In this document: in pieces, positions 53,392-63,690 of the stretch
How positions within the stretch are numbered: position 1 is the first letter of the stretch
Layout: every line of letters starts with the position of its first letter
NCBI GenBank assembly: GCA_007693335.1
Contig: REDU01000159.1
Coordinates: 1-64,000, forward strand
Source of the DNA: Ilumatobacter sp.
GTDB lineage: Bacteria; Actinomycetota; Acidimicrobiia; Acidimicrobiales; Ilumatobacteraceae
DNA length: 64,000 nucleotides
Direction of reading: 5' to 3'
Notes under the pieces: model-generated
What the model was told of the DNA's origin: nothing
Database searches by the model: none
The model's input: the letters and a program-made list of their open reading frames with translations, nothing else
Translations under genes and position numbers: made by a program

Positions 53392-54714
53392 TCAGGTCCC
53401 GAAGCGCTTCTGGTACGCGTGGCGGACGAGCTCGACGTCGTGGGCGATGCTGTGACCGGCCTCGCAGCCCGACACCACCAGCCGTGCCTGGTCGTACAGG
53501 GCCCGGTGAGCGTCGTGGGTGGGGTGGTCGAGCGATTCGCGCAACAGGTGGATGGCCTCGAGGAGGTACACGCACACGGTCGGGTCGTTCACAGCGGCCC
53601 GACGGATCTGCTCGAACGCCAGATCGACCAGCTCCCGGTGGGTGTAGACGTGGTGTCGTACCACGCGTCGTCCCTCGTCGTGTTCGATCGTGGCCGGCGG
53701 AGGCCGACGCTGGAGCAGTTCTCGGAGGATCACACAGATGTGGAACACGGCATCCTGCGCGGTGGTGGGGTCGTTCACGCCGGTCGACAATGCCTTGAGC
53801 GCCACATCCGCGAGCTGGCGAATCCCGTACCCGACATCTTGTCGACTCGTTCGCGACGGGCCGATGTGGACCGCATCACGGAGGGTCTCCTCGACCGATT
53901 CGGGATCGTCGGGTGCGGGCGACAGCGCACACAGGGTGGTGCCGAGCACGGCGTAGCGACCGGTCGAGACCTCGAGGTGCACCGTCGTGCCTGCTGGAAC
54001 GGCGCGGGCGAGCGCCTCGAACTCGATGCGCTGGATCCAGCCGCTGGTCGTGAACCGCACCAGATGGGCATCGTCGGGCACCGCTCCCGCCCGAGGAGAT
54101 GGGTTCGCATCGTCGTCGGGCTCGGGCCACTCGTCGCGCACCACGGCCACGGCGTCATCGGTCAGACCCTGGAGCAACTCGCTGACGTCCATCGAGTGGG
54201 CGCTGTGGTTGATGAACGCGATGGTGGCCAAGATGGCGACGATGCCGAGCACCAAGCCGAGCGTGACCGAGAGGCTGGCGACCACGTCGTCGCCGTCGCC
54301 GTTGTCGTTGCTCCGCACCGCACGTAACACGACGAGGCAGTACGTGAACGTTCCCACGACCGTGCCCATCACCCGCTTCGAGAACGGGTTCCGGAGCAAT
54401 CCGGTCACCACGCGGGGCGAGTACTGGTTCGATGCCATCTGGACCACCAGCAGCGACACCGAGAACGCGACCCCGGCGAACCCGATCGTGGCCGCGCCGA
54501 CGGTGGTGAGGACCGCTCGCGCGCCGTCGACGGTGGAGAAGCCGAGTGGGAGGTCGATGGTGCCGGCAGTGTCGGCGCGGTCGATCGCCAGCGTGACCTG
54601 GGCGAGCACCACGGCGGCGATCACGAAGATCATCGGCACCACGAACAGGCTCGAGCGGGCACGCTCGGCCAGGGCGATCAGCCGGGAGCGGAGGCTGGAG
54701 GTCGGATCGTCCAT
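53392..54714 (-). CDS. DUF2254 membrane protein
   Basis: The 440-residue protein has four hydrophobic segments in its first 175 residues (SLFVVPMIFVIAAVVLAQVT; FAGVAFSVSLLVVQMASNQY; VVGTFTYCLVVLRAV; LGIVAILATIAFINHSAHSM) followed by a cytoplasmic domain with DVALKALSTGVNDPTTAQDA, typical of DUF2254. ATG at 54714 overlaps the upstream stop (TGATG). Function unknown; ion conductance has been suggested for related proteins, which I cannot confirm. Confidence 0.82.
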   Translation of the reverse strand: MDDPTSSLRSRLIALAERARSSLFVVPMIFVIAAVVLAQVTLAIDRADTAGTIDLPLGFSTVDGARAVLTTVGAATIGFAGVAFSVSLLVVQMASNQYSPRVVTGLLRNPFSKRVMGTVVGTFTYCLVVLRAVRSNDNGDGDDVVASLSVTLGLVLGIVAILATIAFINHSAHSMDVSELLQGLTDDAVAVVRDEWPEPDDDANPSPRAGAVPDDAHLVRFTTSGWIQRIEFEALARAVPAGTTVHLEVSTGRYAVLGTTLCALSPAPDDPESVEETLRDAVHIGPSRTSRQDVGYGIRQLADVALKALSTGVNDPTTAQDAVFHICVILRELLQRRPPPATIEHDEGRRVVRHHVYTHRELVDLAFEQIRRAAVNDPTVCVYLLEAIHLLRESLDHPTHDAHRALYDQARLVVSGCEAGHSIAHDVELVRHAYQKRFGT

Positions 54715-55199
54715 CACGAGTCGGTGCCGGTGCCGGTGCGCCATGGCCGGGGCAGGAATCGGGGTGTCACGGCGGCATAGGCATCGTAGGCCGGGTACTG
54801 CTCGCGCAGGTGACGTTCCTCCCAGGCGGCCTTGCGGTGCAAGAACAGCACGAGTACCACCGACAGCACAGCAGCCAGGATGTTGCCCGACCTGATCGCG
54901 ACACCGACCACCAGCACCAGCAGGCCGGCGTACACGGGGTGTCGTACCCAACGGTAGAACCCGGTCGTCTGGAGCCCGGCCGTTGCCCCGGGAGCGGGTG
55001 AGGCGGTGAGCGCCCGTCCCAGGCGCAGGGCCGAGACCACGATCACCACCATGCCGCCCAGGGTGAGCACCGACGCGAACCCGAGCAACCACGGCGGGGT
55101 GGGCCAGTCGTCGCCCTCCGGCACGAGCACGATCGCCACCAGCAGCACGACCTGAGCGATCACGAAGAGCCAACCGGTGCGACGCCGATCGGTACCCAC
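54714..55199 (-). CDS. Isoprenylcysteine carboxyl methyltransferase-like membrane protein
   Basis: The 161-residue protein has four hydrophobic segments and the ICMT-family C-terminal motif (GFYRWVRHPVYAGLLVL ... EERHLREQYPAYDAY), which binds SAM in the eukaryotic enzyme. Bacterial members have unknown substrates. The GTG at 55199 is 7 bases after a TATCGT box; upstream frame to 55277 is ignored. It heads an operon with the DUF2254 gene. Confidence 0.82.
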   Translation of the reverse strand: MGTDRRRTGWLFVIAQVVLLVAIVLVPEGDDWPTPPWLLGFASVLTLGGMVVIVVSALRLGRALTASPAPGATAGLQTTGFYRWVRHPVYAGLLVLVVGVAIRSGNILAAVLSVVLVLFLHRKAAWEERHLREQYPAYDAYAAVTPRFLPRPWRTGTGTDS

Positions 55200-55206
55200 G
55201 GATCGC

Positions 55207-55212
55207 ACGATA
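55207..55212 (-). promoter_or_regulatory. -10 box, leaderless ICMT-like mRNA
   Basis: TATCGT on the minus strand ends 7 bases before the GTG at 55199, and identifies that start. Confidence 0.5.
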
Positions 55213-55234
55213 CGTCGATATCGCTGGGAACAAC

Positions 55235-55600
55235 GTGCTCCTGCCCGGGGTTCCACCTGTCGTGAGTGATGCAGCATCCGGGCCGGAGATCGTCGTGTAC
55301 TGGAGGCCCGGGTGTGGTTTCTGCTCCGGGTTGTTCCGTCAGCTCGAGCGGCACGGCGTGCCGCACCGTGCCGTCGAGATCTGGGGTGATCCCGACGCTG
55401 CGGCGTTCGTCCGCTCGATCGCCCGGGGCAACGAGACCGTGCCCACGGTCACCGTCGGTCCGGTCGGCCTCGTGAACCCGACCGTGCACGACGTGCTGGC
55501 CGTCGCACTCGAGCACGCTCCCGATTCGGTGCCGTCCGACTACGAGCCACCCGAGCCGGGCCGATTCGCCCGATGGCTCACCGACAAGCTCACCGGCTGA
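55235..55600 (+). CDS. Glutaredoxin-like protein
   Basis: The 121-residue thioredoxin-fold protein has VVYWRPGCGFCSGLFRQLE with a CGFC active site and the cis-proline segment ETVPTVTVG. It resembles actinobacterial mycoredoxin-like glutaredoxins, which use mycothiol; NrdH is less likely. GTG 55235 fits a TATCGC box 10 bases upstream; GTG 55262 (SDAASGPEIV) is an equally plausible start. Confidence 0.8.
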   Translation: MLLPGVPPVVSDAASGPEIVVYWRPGCGFCSGLFRQLERHGVPHRAVEIWGDPDAAAFVRSIARGNETVPTVTVGPVGLVNPTVHDVLAVALEHAPDSVPSDYEPPEPGRFARWLTDKLTG

Positions 55601-55637
55601 CCGAGTTCGCCGACGGGCGCGCCCCGGAGTGACGGGG

Positions 55638-56456
55638 TCAGGTGGCGTCCCAGATCATGCCGTCGGCAGCGCTCGCGTCGAGCAGGCGTCGGGCGGGGGT
55701 CTGCTTGTCGATGTGGCCGATCAGGCCGCGGTAGGTGCCGAACCCGACCAGTTCCCGGAGCCGGGGCGTGAAGCGGGTCACGAGATCGAGCGGGAGACCG
55801 AGCTGCTGGTTCTCCTGCTGGCGCACCCAGCCGGCGCAGTAGTTCATGGCGATGCCGTATCGGCGCCGATCGGTGGTGTTCGCCCCGCCACCGTGCCACA
55901 GCGATCCGTGCCAGATGAGCACGCTGCCGGCGGCCATCTCGGCGGGCACCGAGTCGTAGTGCTGGCCGTAGGTGGGGGAGTGGTCGGCGAGATGCGAGCC
56001 GGGCACGAGCCGCGTCGCGCCGTTCGCCCCGGTGAAATCGGTGAGGGCCCACATGGTGTTGCACACCGTGGGCGCGTGCGGTTTGTCGAGCGGCATCACC
56101 TGGTCGTCGGCGTGGATCGGTTGGGCACCCTCGCCCGGACCGATCACGATCGACGACAACGAACTGACCAGGCAACCCTCGTCGAGCACCCCTTCGACGA
56201 TCGGGAGCACGGCCGGATCCACGGGGATCGCTTCGAACAGCGGGCCGTGGGCGAGCAGGTTGTAGATGCGCCAGGTGGTGGCGCCCTCGAACGAGTTGCC
56301 TGCGGGCTCGATCCCGAGGTCGCGCTCGAGCCGATCGAGCTCGGCGCGCAGGGCACCGGCCCGATCGCGGTCGAACACGTCCTCGATGATCGTGAATCCG
56401 TCCCGAGCGATGCGCTCGACGTGCTCGATCGTGCTCTGCGAAGGCGTCTCGGTCAC
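55638..56456 (-). CDS. Phytanoyl-CoA dioxygenase family protein
   Basis: The 272-residue cupin-fold oxygenase has the iron ligands HADD (HxD) and the distal His in LIWHGSLWHGGGANTTDRRR, with arginine for 2-oxoglutarate. Family members hydroxylate lipids and natural products using Fe(II) and 2-oxoglutarate; the substrate is unknown. The GTG at 56456 is 7 bases after TATCGT, so the gene has its own leaderless promoter. Confidence 0.87.
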   Translation of the reverse strand: MTETPSQSTIEHVERIARDGFTIIEDVFDRDRAGALRAELDRLERDLGIEPAGNSFEGATTWRIYNLLAHGPLFEAIPVDPAVLPIVEGVLDEGCLVSSLSSIVIGPGEGAQPIHADDQVMPLDKPHAPTVCNTMWALTDFTGANGATRLVPGSHLADHSPTYGQHYDSVPAEMAAGSVLIWHGSLWHGGGANTTDRRRYGIAMNYCAGWVRQQENQQLGLPLDLVTRFTPRLRELVGFGTYRGLIGHIDKQTPARRLLDASAADGMIWDAT

Positions 56457-56463
56457 GGAGCGG

Positions 56464-56469
56464 ACGATA
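56464..56469 (-). promoter_or_regulatory. -10 box, leaderless PhyH mRNA
   Basis: TATCGT on the minus strand ends 7 bases before the GTG at 56456. Confidence 0.5.
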
Positions 56470-56490
56470 GGCGACTCGCCGTCAGGTCTG

Positions 56491-57489
56491 TCAGCGGGGT
56501 CGCCAGCCCTGGAGGATCCGGCTGTAGTTCAGACGCTCCCAGGCTGCCGGATCGGCCACGTTGCCGAACGACGTGGCGCCCCTGGCCTCGCCGAGATCGC
56601 GGTAGCCCTGCTCGTCGAGCCAGGTGTGCAACTCACCGGCGATGCGGGTGAGGCGATTCACCGGGTCGGGCAGGAGGGCCGAGACCAGCTGCACGGCGTC
56701 GGCGCCGCACAGGATCGCCTTCGCGGCGTCGGTGCCGTGGTGCACACCACCGCTCGAGGCGAGCGAGAGGCCGAGACGGCTGTGGAGCAGGGCGAGTGCG
56801 TGCAGACGCAGCGGGAGCTCGGCCGGTGTCGAGAGCACCAGCGTACGATCGACGTCGAGGGTCTCCAGGTCGACGTCGGGCTGGTAGAACCGGTTGAACA
56901 TCACGACTCCAGCGGCGCCGGTGATGGCGATCCGGGCGACGAACGAGGGGACCGAGGCGTAGAACGGTGAGAGCTTGACCGCGACCGGTACGTCGATCGC
57001 GTCCACCACCGCCTGCACCACCTCGAGCTGCCGGGCCTCGACCTCGGCGCCCGTCTCGTCGAGCTGCGTCGCGACCTCGTAGAGGTTGAGTTCCACGGCG
57101 CTCGCCCCGGCGTCTTCGAGCTCGATGGCGTGACGGGTCCACCCGCCAGCGGTGGTTCCGTTGAGCGAGGCGACCACGGGCACGTCCACTGCATCACGCA
57201 GGCGACCGAGCTGAGCGAGGTACGGACCGCTGCCCGATGCCGCGGCATCGGTGGCGGGCAGGAACGACCGTGCCTCGGCGTTGGTGTCGACGCTGTGGTC
57301 GAAGTACCGGTGCAGCGCGAGCTCCTCGGCCACCAGCTGCTCCTCGAACAACGATCGCATCACGATGGCGCCGGCTCCGGCATCCACCAATCGGCGGGCC
57401 AGGTCGGCGTCGTCGGCCATGGGCGACGCGCCCACGACCAGGGGGCCGCGGAGGTCGAGGCCCAGCCAGGAGGTGGAGAGGTCGGTCAT
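56491..57489 (-). CDS. Dihydroorotate dehydrogenase-like flavoprotein
   Basis: The 332-residue TIM-barrel protein has LVVGASPMADDADLARRLVD, AVELNLYEVATQ, VAVKLSPFYASVPSF and LSLASSGGVHHGTDAAKAI, features of the DHOD/pyrimidine-dehydrogenase superfamily, commonly annotated as DHOD-like beside nifJ. Its true substrate is not clear because a separate pyrD is usually present. The ATG overlaps the nifJ stop (ATGA), so it is coupled to PFOR. Confidence 0.82.
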   Translation of the reverse strand: MTDLSTSWLGLDLRGPLVVGASPMADDADLARRLVDAGAGAIVMRSLFEEQLVAEELALHRYFDHSVDTNAEARSFLPATDAAASGSGPYLAQLGRLRDAVDVPVVASLNGTTAGGWTRHAIELEDAGASAVELNLYEVATQLDETGAEVEARQLEVVQAVVDAIDVPVAVKLSPFYASVPSFVARIAITGAAGVVMFNRFYQPDVDLETLDVDRTLVLSTPAELPLRLHALALLHSRLGLSLASSGGVHHGTDAAKAILCGADAVQLVSALLPDPVNRLTRIAGELHTWLDEQGYRDLGEARGATSFGNVADPAAWERLNYSRILQGWRPR

Positions 57490-60400
57490 CGTGCGTCACC
57501 CGTCTGGTCGTCGGCCCCCGACTCGGGTGTGTGTGGCCCGAGATGGATGTGGGAGAGCTGCTCGTAGTGGTCGTGTCGGCGCTGGACGGCCTGCTGTGCG
57601 TCGGCCACCAGGCGGCGATAGCGCTCGGGGTCGCGGAGCTCGACCATACGGAACCGTGGCTCTTGGTCCATGTACTCGCGGACGGGGATCGACAAGGGGT
57701 CGGCGTCGATCTGGAGCGGAGGCAGTCCCTCGTCGATCCGGCGTGGATCGAAGCGGTAGAGCGGCCACGCGCCGCTCTTGATGGCCCGTTGCTGCTGGGC
57801 GGGCGATTCGACGAGGTCGTAGCCGTGGGCGATGCAGGGACTGTGGGCGATCACGAGCGACGGCCCGGGATAGCTCTCGGCCTCCATCAAGGCCGTGATG
57901 GCTCGATGGCCCCGTGACTGGATCGCGATGCTGGCGACGTACACGTGGCCGTAGCTCATCGCGAGCAGCCCGAGATCCTTCTTCGCCGACTCCTTGCCCG
58001 CCGAGGCGAATTTGGCGATGGCGCCGAGGGGTGTCGCCTTCGATTGCTGGCCGCCCGTGTTCGAGTAGACCTCGGTGTCGAGCACCAGCACGTTCACGTC
58101 CCGCCCCGACGACAGCACGTGGTCGAGGCCGCCGAAACCGATGTCGTAGGCCCATCCGTCGCCGCCCACGATCCACATCGAGCGGGGCACGAGCTGATCG
58201 GCGAGCTGCGCCAGCTCACGGGCGTCGGGGGTGTCGATGGCGGCCAGGTGGGTGCGGAGGAGAGCGACCTGCTCGCGCCCGGCGGCGACCGACGCATCAT
58301 CCGATCCGACCGTGGCGGTCAGCGCGTCAGCGAGCTCTGACGGCAACTGACCGGCCAGGCGGGCGAGCAGGTGCTCGGCGCGATGGCGCTGGGCGTCCAC
58401 GCCGAGGCGCATCCCGAGTCCGAACTCGGCGTTGTCCTCGAACAGCGAGTTGTTCCATGCCGGACCGCGACCGTGCTCGTCCACGGTGTACGGGGTGGTC
58501 GGGAGGTTGCCGCCGTAGATCGATGAGCAGCCGGTTGCGTTGGCGATCATCAGACGATCGCCGAAGAGCTGGGTGAGGGTCTTGATGTAGGGCGTCTCGC
58601 CGCAGCCGGCGCACGCGCCCGAGAACTCGAACAGTGGCGGCAGCAGCGCGATGCGCTTGGGTTCGCGTGGTACGAGGCTGCGGTCGATCTCGGGGAGCCC
58701 GACGGTCACGTCCCACGCGATGCGTTCGCGTTCGACGTGCTCGTCGATCGGGCTCATGTTGATGGCCTTGCGTCTGGGTTGGCTGCGGTCCTTGGCGGGG
58801 CACACCTCGACGCACAGCCCACAGCCGGTGCAGTCGTCGGGGGCGACGGCCACGACATATGACAGGCCCTCGAACTCGGGCGTGCCCGACTCGGGTACCG
58901 ATCGGAACTCGGGCGGTGCCGACGCCGCCGCGGCCGGATCGAACACCTGCGTGCGGATGGCCGAGTGCGGGCAGATGGTCGAGCACTTGTTGCACTGCAC
59001 GCACAGGTCGGGCTCCCAGATCGGGATCCGCGTCGCGATGCCGTGCTTCTCGTAGCGGCTCGTGCCCGTCGGCCAGGTGCCGTCGGGCGGGAAGGCGCTG
59101 ACCGGGAGGCGGTCGCCGTGCCCTTCCAGGAGCAGACGGGTGACCCGCTGCACGAAGTCGGGCGCGTCGGCTGCCACCGCCGGGCGACGATGCGCCACCG
59201 AGTCGGCGCTGCCGAGCGGCACCTCGTGGAGCTGATCGAGGCTGTCGTCGATGGCGGCCACGTTGCGGCGCACCACCTCCTGGCCCCGTCGGCCCCACGT
59301 CTCGGCCACCGATGTCTTGATCTGCTCGATCGCGAGGTCGACGTCGATCACGTCGGCCAGCGCGAAGAAGCACGTCTGCATGATCGTGTTGATTCGTCGA
59401 CCGAGGCCGTGCTCGTCGGCGATGCGGCCGGCATCGATGACGAACAACCTGCACTCGGCAGCGACGAGCTGTTCCTGCACCTCCCGGGGGAGGCGCTGCC
59501 ACACCTCGTCGACCGGCACGCGGGTGTTGACGAGCACCGTGGCGCCGGGAGCGGCGACGTCGAGCACGTCGAGACGCTCGAGCGCTCCGGTGTCGTGCAC
59601 TGCCACGAAGCCGGCCCGACGCACGAGATAGGTCGACCGGATCGGTCGGGGTCCGAACCGCAGGTACGACACCGTGGTGGCGCCCGACTTCTTCGAGTCG
59701 TACACGAAGTGGCCCTGGGCGTACAGGTCGGTGGTGCTGCCGATGATCTTGATGGACGCCTTGTTCGAGCTGACCGTGCCGTCGGATCCGAGGCCGTAGA
59801 ACACGGCGCGGGTCACGTCGGGCTGCTCGATGTCGAGTTCCTGGTCGTACTCGAGCGAGAGGTGGGTGACGTCGTCGTTGATGCCGACGGTGAAGCGCCG
59901 GCGAGGCTGTTCGCGGGCGAGCTCGTCGAACACGGCCATCACCATCGCCGGCGTGAACTCCTTCGAGCTCAGTCCGTAACGACCGCCGATGATCCGTGGT
60001 ACCTCCTCGCGATGTCCGGCGGCGAAGGCGTCCACCAGCGCGGCGGTCACGTCGAGCAGCAGCGGCTCGCCGGTCGAGCCGGGCTCCTTGGTGCGATCGA
60101 GGACCGCGATCGAGCGCACCGAGGTGGGCAGCGCCGACACGAAGCGCTCCATCGAGAACGGCCGGAACAGGCGGACCTTGAGCACACCGACGCGCTCGCC
60201 GTGTGTCACGAGGTGGTCGACGGTCTCGTGGGCGCACTCTGCGCCCGATCCCATCAGCACCACGACACGTTCGGCCTCGGGGTGGCCGACGTACTCGAAC
60301 GGCGCGTACTGCCGGCCGGTGAGATCGGCGAAGCGGTCCATCATGCGCTCGACCACGGCAGGGCACTCGTCGAAGAAGGGGTTCGAGGCCTCGCTCGCCT

Positions 60401-61103
60401 GGAAGAAGGTGTCGGGGTTCTGCGAGGTGCCGCGCAGCACCGGCGCGTCGGGGGTGAGGGCGCGGGCCCGGTGTGCCATGACCGCATCGATGTTGACGAG
60501 GCCATCGAGCACCCGGTCGTCCACCGGATCGATCTTCTGGATCTCGTGCGACGTGCGGAACCCGTCGAAGAAGTGCAGGAACGGCACCCGGCTCTCGAGC
60601 GTGGCGGCGTGCGAGATGGCCGCGAGATCCTGCGCCTCCTGCGGCGAACCCGACGCGAGGAGCGCGAAGCCGGTGCCACGGGCGATCATCACGTCGGAGT
60701 GGTCGCCGAAGATCGACAGGGCGTGGGTGGCGATCGACCGCGCCGCCACGTGGAGGCAGAACGGCGTGAGCTCCCCGGCGATCTTGAACATGTTCGGGAG
60801 CATCAACAACAGCCCCTGCGAGGCCGTGAACGTCGTGGCGGACGCTCCTGCCTGGAGCGCCCCGTGCAACGCTCCGGCCGCTCCGCCCTCCGACTGCATC
60901 TCGACCACTTCGGGCACCGACCCCCACAGGTTCGGACGGTTCGCCGCCGACCACTCGTCGGCGTGCTCGCCCATCGCCGAGGCCGGGGTGATCGGGTAGA
61001 TCGCGATCACATCGCTCAGTCGGTACGCCACCGAGGCCACCGCTTCGTTCGCGTCGACCGTGATCGGTGCCGCGCGCGCCGTCGTGGCGCTCTCCGCTGT
61101 CAT
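57486..61103 (-). CDS. nifJ: Pyruvate:ferredoxin (flavodoxin) oxidoreductase, fused NifJ type
   Basis: At 1205 residues all subunits of PFOR are fused. The N-terminal domain has YPITPASAMGEHADEW; the ferredoxin-like domain has two 4Fe-4S motifs (CVQCNKCSTICPHSA and CTGCGLCVEVCPAK); the thiamine-diphosphate domain has CAGCGETPYIKTL, NATGCSSIYGGNLPTTPYT and GGDGWAYDIGFGGLDHVL. It oxidises pyruvate to acetyl-CoA with a low-potential electron carrier and is normally oxygen sensitive. It lies 46 bases after oxyR and overlaps the DHOD-like gene. ATG 61103 follows GGGGA; a CACAGT sequence 7 bases upstream could be a weak -10. Confidence 0.95.
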   Translation of the reverse strand: MTAESATTARAAPITVDANEAVASVAYRLSDVIAIYPITPASAMGEHADEWSAANRPNLWGSVPEVVEMQSEGGAAGALHGALQAGASATTFTASQGLLLMLPNMFKIAGELTPFCLHVAARSIATHALSIFGDHSDVMIARGTGFALLASGSPQEAQDLAAISHAATLESRVPFLHFFDGFRTSHEIQKIDPVDDRVLDGLVNIDAVMAHRARALTPDAPVLRGTSQNPDTFFQASEASNPFFDECPAVVERMMDRFADLTGRQYAPFEYVGHPEAERVVVLMGSGAECAHETVDHLVTHGERVGVLKVRLFRPFSMERFVSALPTSVRSIAVLDRTKEPGSTGEPLLLDVTAALVDAFAAGHREEVPRIIGGRYGLSSKEFTPAMVMAVFDELAREQPRRRFTVGINDDVTHLSLEYDQELDIEQPDVTRAVFYGLGSDGTVSSNKASIKIIGSTTDLYAQGHFVYDSKKSGATTVSYLRFGPRPIRSTYLVRRAGFVAVHDTGALERLDVLDVAAPGATVLVNTRVPVDEVWQRLPREVQEQLVAAECRLFVIDAGRIADEHGLGRRINTIMQTCFFALADVIDVDLAIEQIKTSVAETWGRRGQEVVRRNVAAIDDSLDQLHEVPLGSADSVAHRRPAVAADAPDFVQRVTRLLLEGHGDRLPVSAFPPDGTWPTGTSRYEKHGIATRIPIWEPDLCVQCNKCSTICPHSAIRTQVFDPAAAASAPPEFRSVPESGTPEFEGLSYVVAVAPDDCTGCGLCVEVCPAKDRSQPRRKAINMSPIDEHVERERIAWDVTVGLPEIDRSLVPREPKRIALLPPLFEFSGACAGCGETPYIKTLTQLFGDRLMIANATGCSSIYGGNLPTTPYTVDEHGRGPAWNNSLFEDNAEFGLGMRLGVDAQRHRAEHLLARLAGQLPSELADALTATVGSDDASVAAGREQVALLRTHLAAIDTPDARELAQLADQLVPRSMWIVGGDGWAYDIGFGGLDHVLSSGRDVNVLVLDTEVYSNTGGQQSKATPLGAIAKFASAGKESAKKDLGLLAMSYGHVYVASIAIQSRGHRAITALMEAESYPGPSLVIAHSPCIAHGYDLVESPAQQQRAIKSGAWPLYRFDPRRIDEGLPPLQIDADPLSIPVREYMDQEPRFRMVELRDPERYRRLVADAQQAVQRRHDHYEQLSHIHLGPHTPESGADDQTGDAR

Positions 61104-61149
61104 GATCCCCACTGTGGCCGCGATCCGGAGCACCCGGTAGGGGCCTAGG

Positions 61150-62076
61150 TCACGCGTCGGTCGGGACGTTCCCGGTGCGGACGAGACCGGCGGGAAGGTC
61201 ACGGAAGATCTCGGCCAATGCCGGGAGGAAGTCGCGGAACGGGTTGCCGCGTCGCCAGAACATCGCGATGCGACGATGGGGTGCAGGTTCGACGAAGCGG
61301 ATGAGTCGGATGTCGTCGGACGGTGGCACGGGCGGCTGCACGGCCAGCTCGGGCAGCAGCGTCATCCCGACACCGGCGGCCACCATCTGGCGGAGCGTCT
61401 CGAGGCTGGTCGCCCGGAATCCGGATCGCTCATCGGCGCCGGCCGACTTGCAGACCGTGAGTGCCTGATCGCGTAGGCAGTGTCCGTCGTCGAGCAACAG
61501 GACGCGTTCGCCGTCGAGCACCGCCAGCGTGACGAGTTCGTCGGCCGGGTCCATCGGGTGGTCGGCCGGCACGGCCAGCACGAAGTCCTCCTCGAAGAGG
61601 AACTCCACATGGAGCTGATCGTCGTGGACCGGCAGTGCCAGGATCCCGACGTCGAGGTCGCCCGCTCGGAGCTGATCGAGGACCACTTCGGTCTTCTCCT
61701 CGATCAGCAGCAGTTCGAGGTCCGGGAACCGCTGGTGCACCTTCGGGACGACGTGGGGGAGCAGGTACGGGGCCAGGGTGGGGAAGAGCCCGATGCGGAT
61801 GCTGCCCGACTCGGGATCGCCGGCGAGCCGGGCGATGTCGCGGATGGTGTCGGCCTCACGCAGCGCTGCCCTGGCGTGCGCCACGATGCCCTCGCCGACC
61901 GCGGTGAGCAGCACGTGGCGGGGGTTGCGCTCGAACAGCTCGACACCGAGGTCACGTTCGAGCTTCCTGATCTGGGTCGAGAGTGTCGGTTGGCTGACGT
62001 GGCAGGCCTCGGCGGCCCGGCCGAAGTGGCGGTGTTCCGCCACGGCGACCAGGTACTCGAGATCCCGCAGGTTCAC
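61150..62076 (-). CDS. oxyR: OxyR-type peroxide-sensing LysR regulator
   Basis: A 308-residue LysR protein with helix-turn-helix (about 1-60, HFGRAAEACHVSQPTLSTQI) and an effector domain with LLLDDGHCLRDQALTVC, the OxyR redox motif in which two cysteines nine residues apart form the sensor disulfide. GTG at 62076 is preceded by GAGGGG. It lies 15 bases after ahpF on the same strand and precedes nifJ, so it may be co-transcribed with both. Confidence 0.92.
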   Translation of the reverse strand: MNLRDLEYLVAVAEHRHFGRAAEACHVSQPTLSTQIRKLERDLGVELFERNPRHVLLTAVGEGIVAHARAALREADTIRDIARLAGDPESGSIRIGLFPTLAPYLLPHVVPKVHQRFPDLELLLIEEKTEVVLDQLRAGDLDVGILALPVHDDQLHVEFLFEEDFVLAVPADHPMDPADELVTLAVLDGERVLLLDDGHCLRDQALTVCKSAGADERSGFRATSLETLRQMVAAGVGMTLLPELAVQPPVPPSDDIRLIRFVEPAPHRRIAMFWRRGNPFRDFLPALAEIFRDLPAGLVRTGNVPTDA

Positions 62077-62091
62077 GTCAACCCCTCGAGA

Positions 62092-63690
62092 TCATGCCGA
62101 CGCCAGCAGCGCCTCGGCCGGAACCGGATCGGGGAGGGGAGACCGGATCAGGTGATCGAACGCGCTCAGGGCGGCGGTGGATCCCGCACCCAGGGCGATC
62201 ACGATCTGCTTGTAGGGCACGGTGGTGCAGTCGCCGGCGGCGAACACACCTGGCATGGAGGTGCGTCCGTGATCGTCGATCACGACCTCGCCGCGTGGCG
62301 ACAGCTCGACGGAGCCTTCGAGCCATTCGGTGTTGGGCAACAGCCCGATCTGGACGAACACGCCGGCCAGCTCGATCGTGTGCGACGTGTCGTCGGTGCG
62401 ATCGGTGTACACCAGACCGGTCACCTTCTGACCGTCGCCGATGACCTCGGTGGTGAGGGCGCTCACGATGATCTCGGTGTTCGGCATGCTGCGGAGCTTG
62501 CGCTGCAGCACGTCGTCGGCGCGGAGCTGGGCGTCGAACTCGATGAGCGTGACGTGGTCGACCACGCCGGCGAGGTCGATGGCGGCCTCCACCCCGGAGT
62601 TGCCGCCGCCGATCACGGCCACTCGCTTGCCCTTGAACAGCGGTCCGTCACAGTGTGGACAATAGGTCACGCCCTTGTTGCGGTAGTCCTGCTCGCCCGG
62701 CACGTTCATCGAACGCCAGCGGGCGCCCGTCGACACGACGACCGTCCGCGAGCTGAGGGTGGCACCGTTCTCGAGCTCGACGGTCACGAGACCGCCGGGT
62801 TCGCTCGCAGGGACCAGCTTGCTGGCGCGCTGCAGCTTCATGACGTCCACCTCGTAGTCGTGCACGTGCTGTTCGAGTGCCGTCGCGAGCTTGGGACCCT
62901 CGGTGTACGGGACCGACACGAAGTTCTCGATGCCCATGGTGTCGAGCACCTGTCCGCCGAAGCGCTCGGTGGCCACACCGGTACGGATGCCCTTGCGGGC
63001 CGCGTACACCGCTGCTGCGGCGCCGGCCGGTCCACCACCGACGACGAGCACGTCGAAGGGATCCCTGGCGGCGATCTTCTCGGCGTCGCGTGCGGCTGCG
63101 CCGGTGTCGAGCTTGGCGACGATCTCCTCGAGCGTCATACGACCCTGGCCGAACACCTCGCCGTTCAAGTACACCGTGGGGACGGCCATGATCTCACGGG
63201 CGTCCACTTCGGCTTGATGGAGCGCACCGTCGATCGCCACGTGGCGTACGTTCGGGTTGAGCACGCTCATGGCGTTGAGGGCCTGCACGACGTCAGGACA
63301 GTTCTGGCACGACAGCGACATGTAGGTCTCGAACACGTACCGGCCGTCGAGGCTCTGCACCTGCTCGATGGCATCGGGTGTCGCCTTGGGCGGGTGGCCG
63401 CCGACCTGGAGGAGAGCGAGCACCAGCGACGTGAACTCGTGGCCCAGTGGGAGACCGGCGAAGCGGACCTCCACGTCGGTGCCCACGCGGTGGATCGCGA
63501 ACGACGGACGTCGCTCGTCGTCGTCGCGTCGCTCGACGTCGATCAGATCGGAGAGCCCGGCGATCTGCTCGAGCAGTGCCATCAGGTCCTTCGACTTCTG
63601 GCTGTCGTCGAGCGAGGCGACCAACTCGATCGGGTGGGTGATCTTGTCGAGGTGGGCGGAGAGCTGGGAGACGAGGGTGGCATCGAGCAC
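62092..63690 (-). CDS. ahpF: Alkyl hydroperoxide reductase subunit F
   Basis: The 532-residue flavoprotein has an N-terminal double thioredoxin-fold domain with a redox pair ([11 protein letters not shown]), then an FAD/NADH thioredoxin-reductase-like domain with [20 protein letters not shown], active-site [10 protein letters not shown] and [15 protein letters not shown]. It passes electrons from NADH to AhpC. GTG at 63690 is preferred; the upstream frame adds non-homologous sequence. It lies between ahpC (upstream, partial) and oxyR. Confidence 0.94.
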   Translation of the reverse strand: MLDATLVSQLSAHLDKITHPIELVASLDDSQKSKDLMALLEQIAGLSDLIDVERRDDDERRPSFAIHRVGTDVEVRFAGLPLGHEFTSLVLALLQVGGHPPKATPDAIEQVQSLDGRYVFETYMSLSCQNCPDVVQALNAMSVLNPNVRHVAIDGALHQAEVDAREIMAVPTVYLNGEVFGQGRMTLEEIVAKLDTGAAARDAEKIAARDPFDVLVVGGGPAGAAAAVYAARKGIRTGVATERFGGQVLDTMGIENFVSVPYTEGPKLATALEQHVHDYEVDVMKLQRASKLVPASEPGGLVTVELENGATLSSRTVVVSTGARWRSMNVPGEQDYRNKGVTYCPHCDGPLFKGKRVAVIGGGNSGVEAAIDLAGVVDHVTLIEFDAQLRADDVLQRKLRSMPNTEIIVSALTTEVIGDGQKVTGLVYTDRTDDTSHTIELAGVFVQIGLLPNTEWLEGSVELSPRGEVVIDDHGRTSMPGVFAAGDCTTVPYKQIVIALGAGSTAALSAFDHLIRSPLPDPVPAEALLASA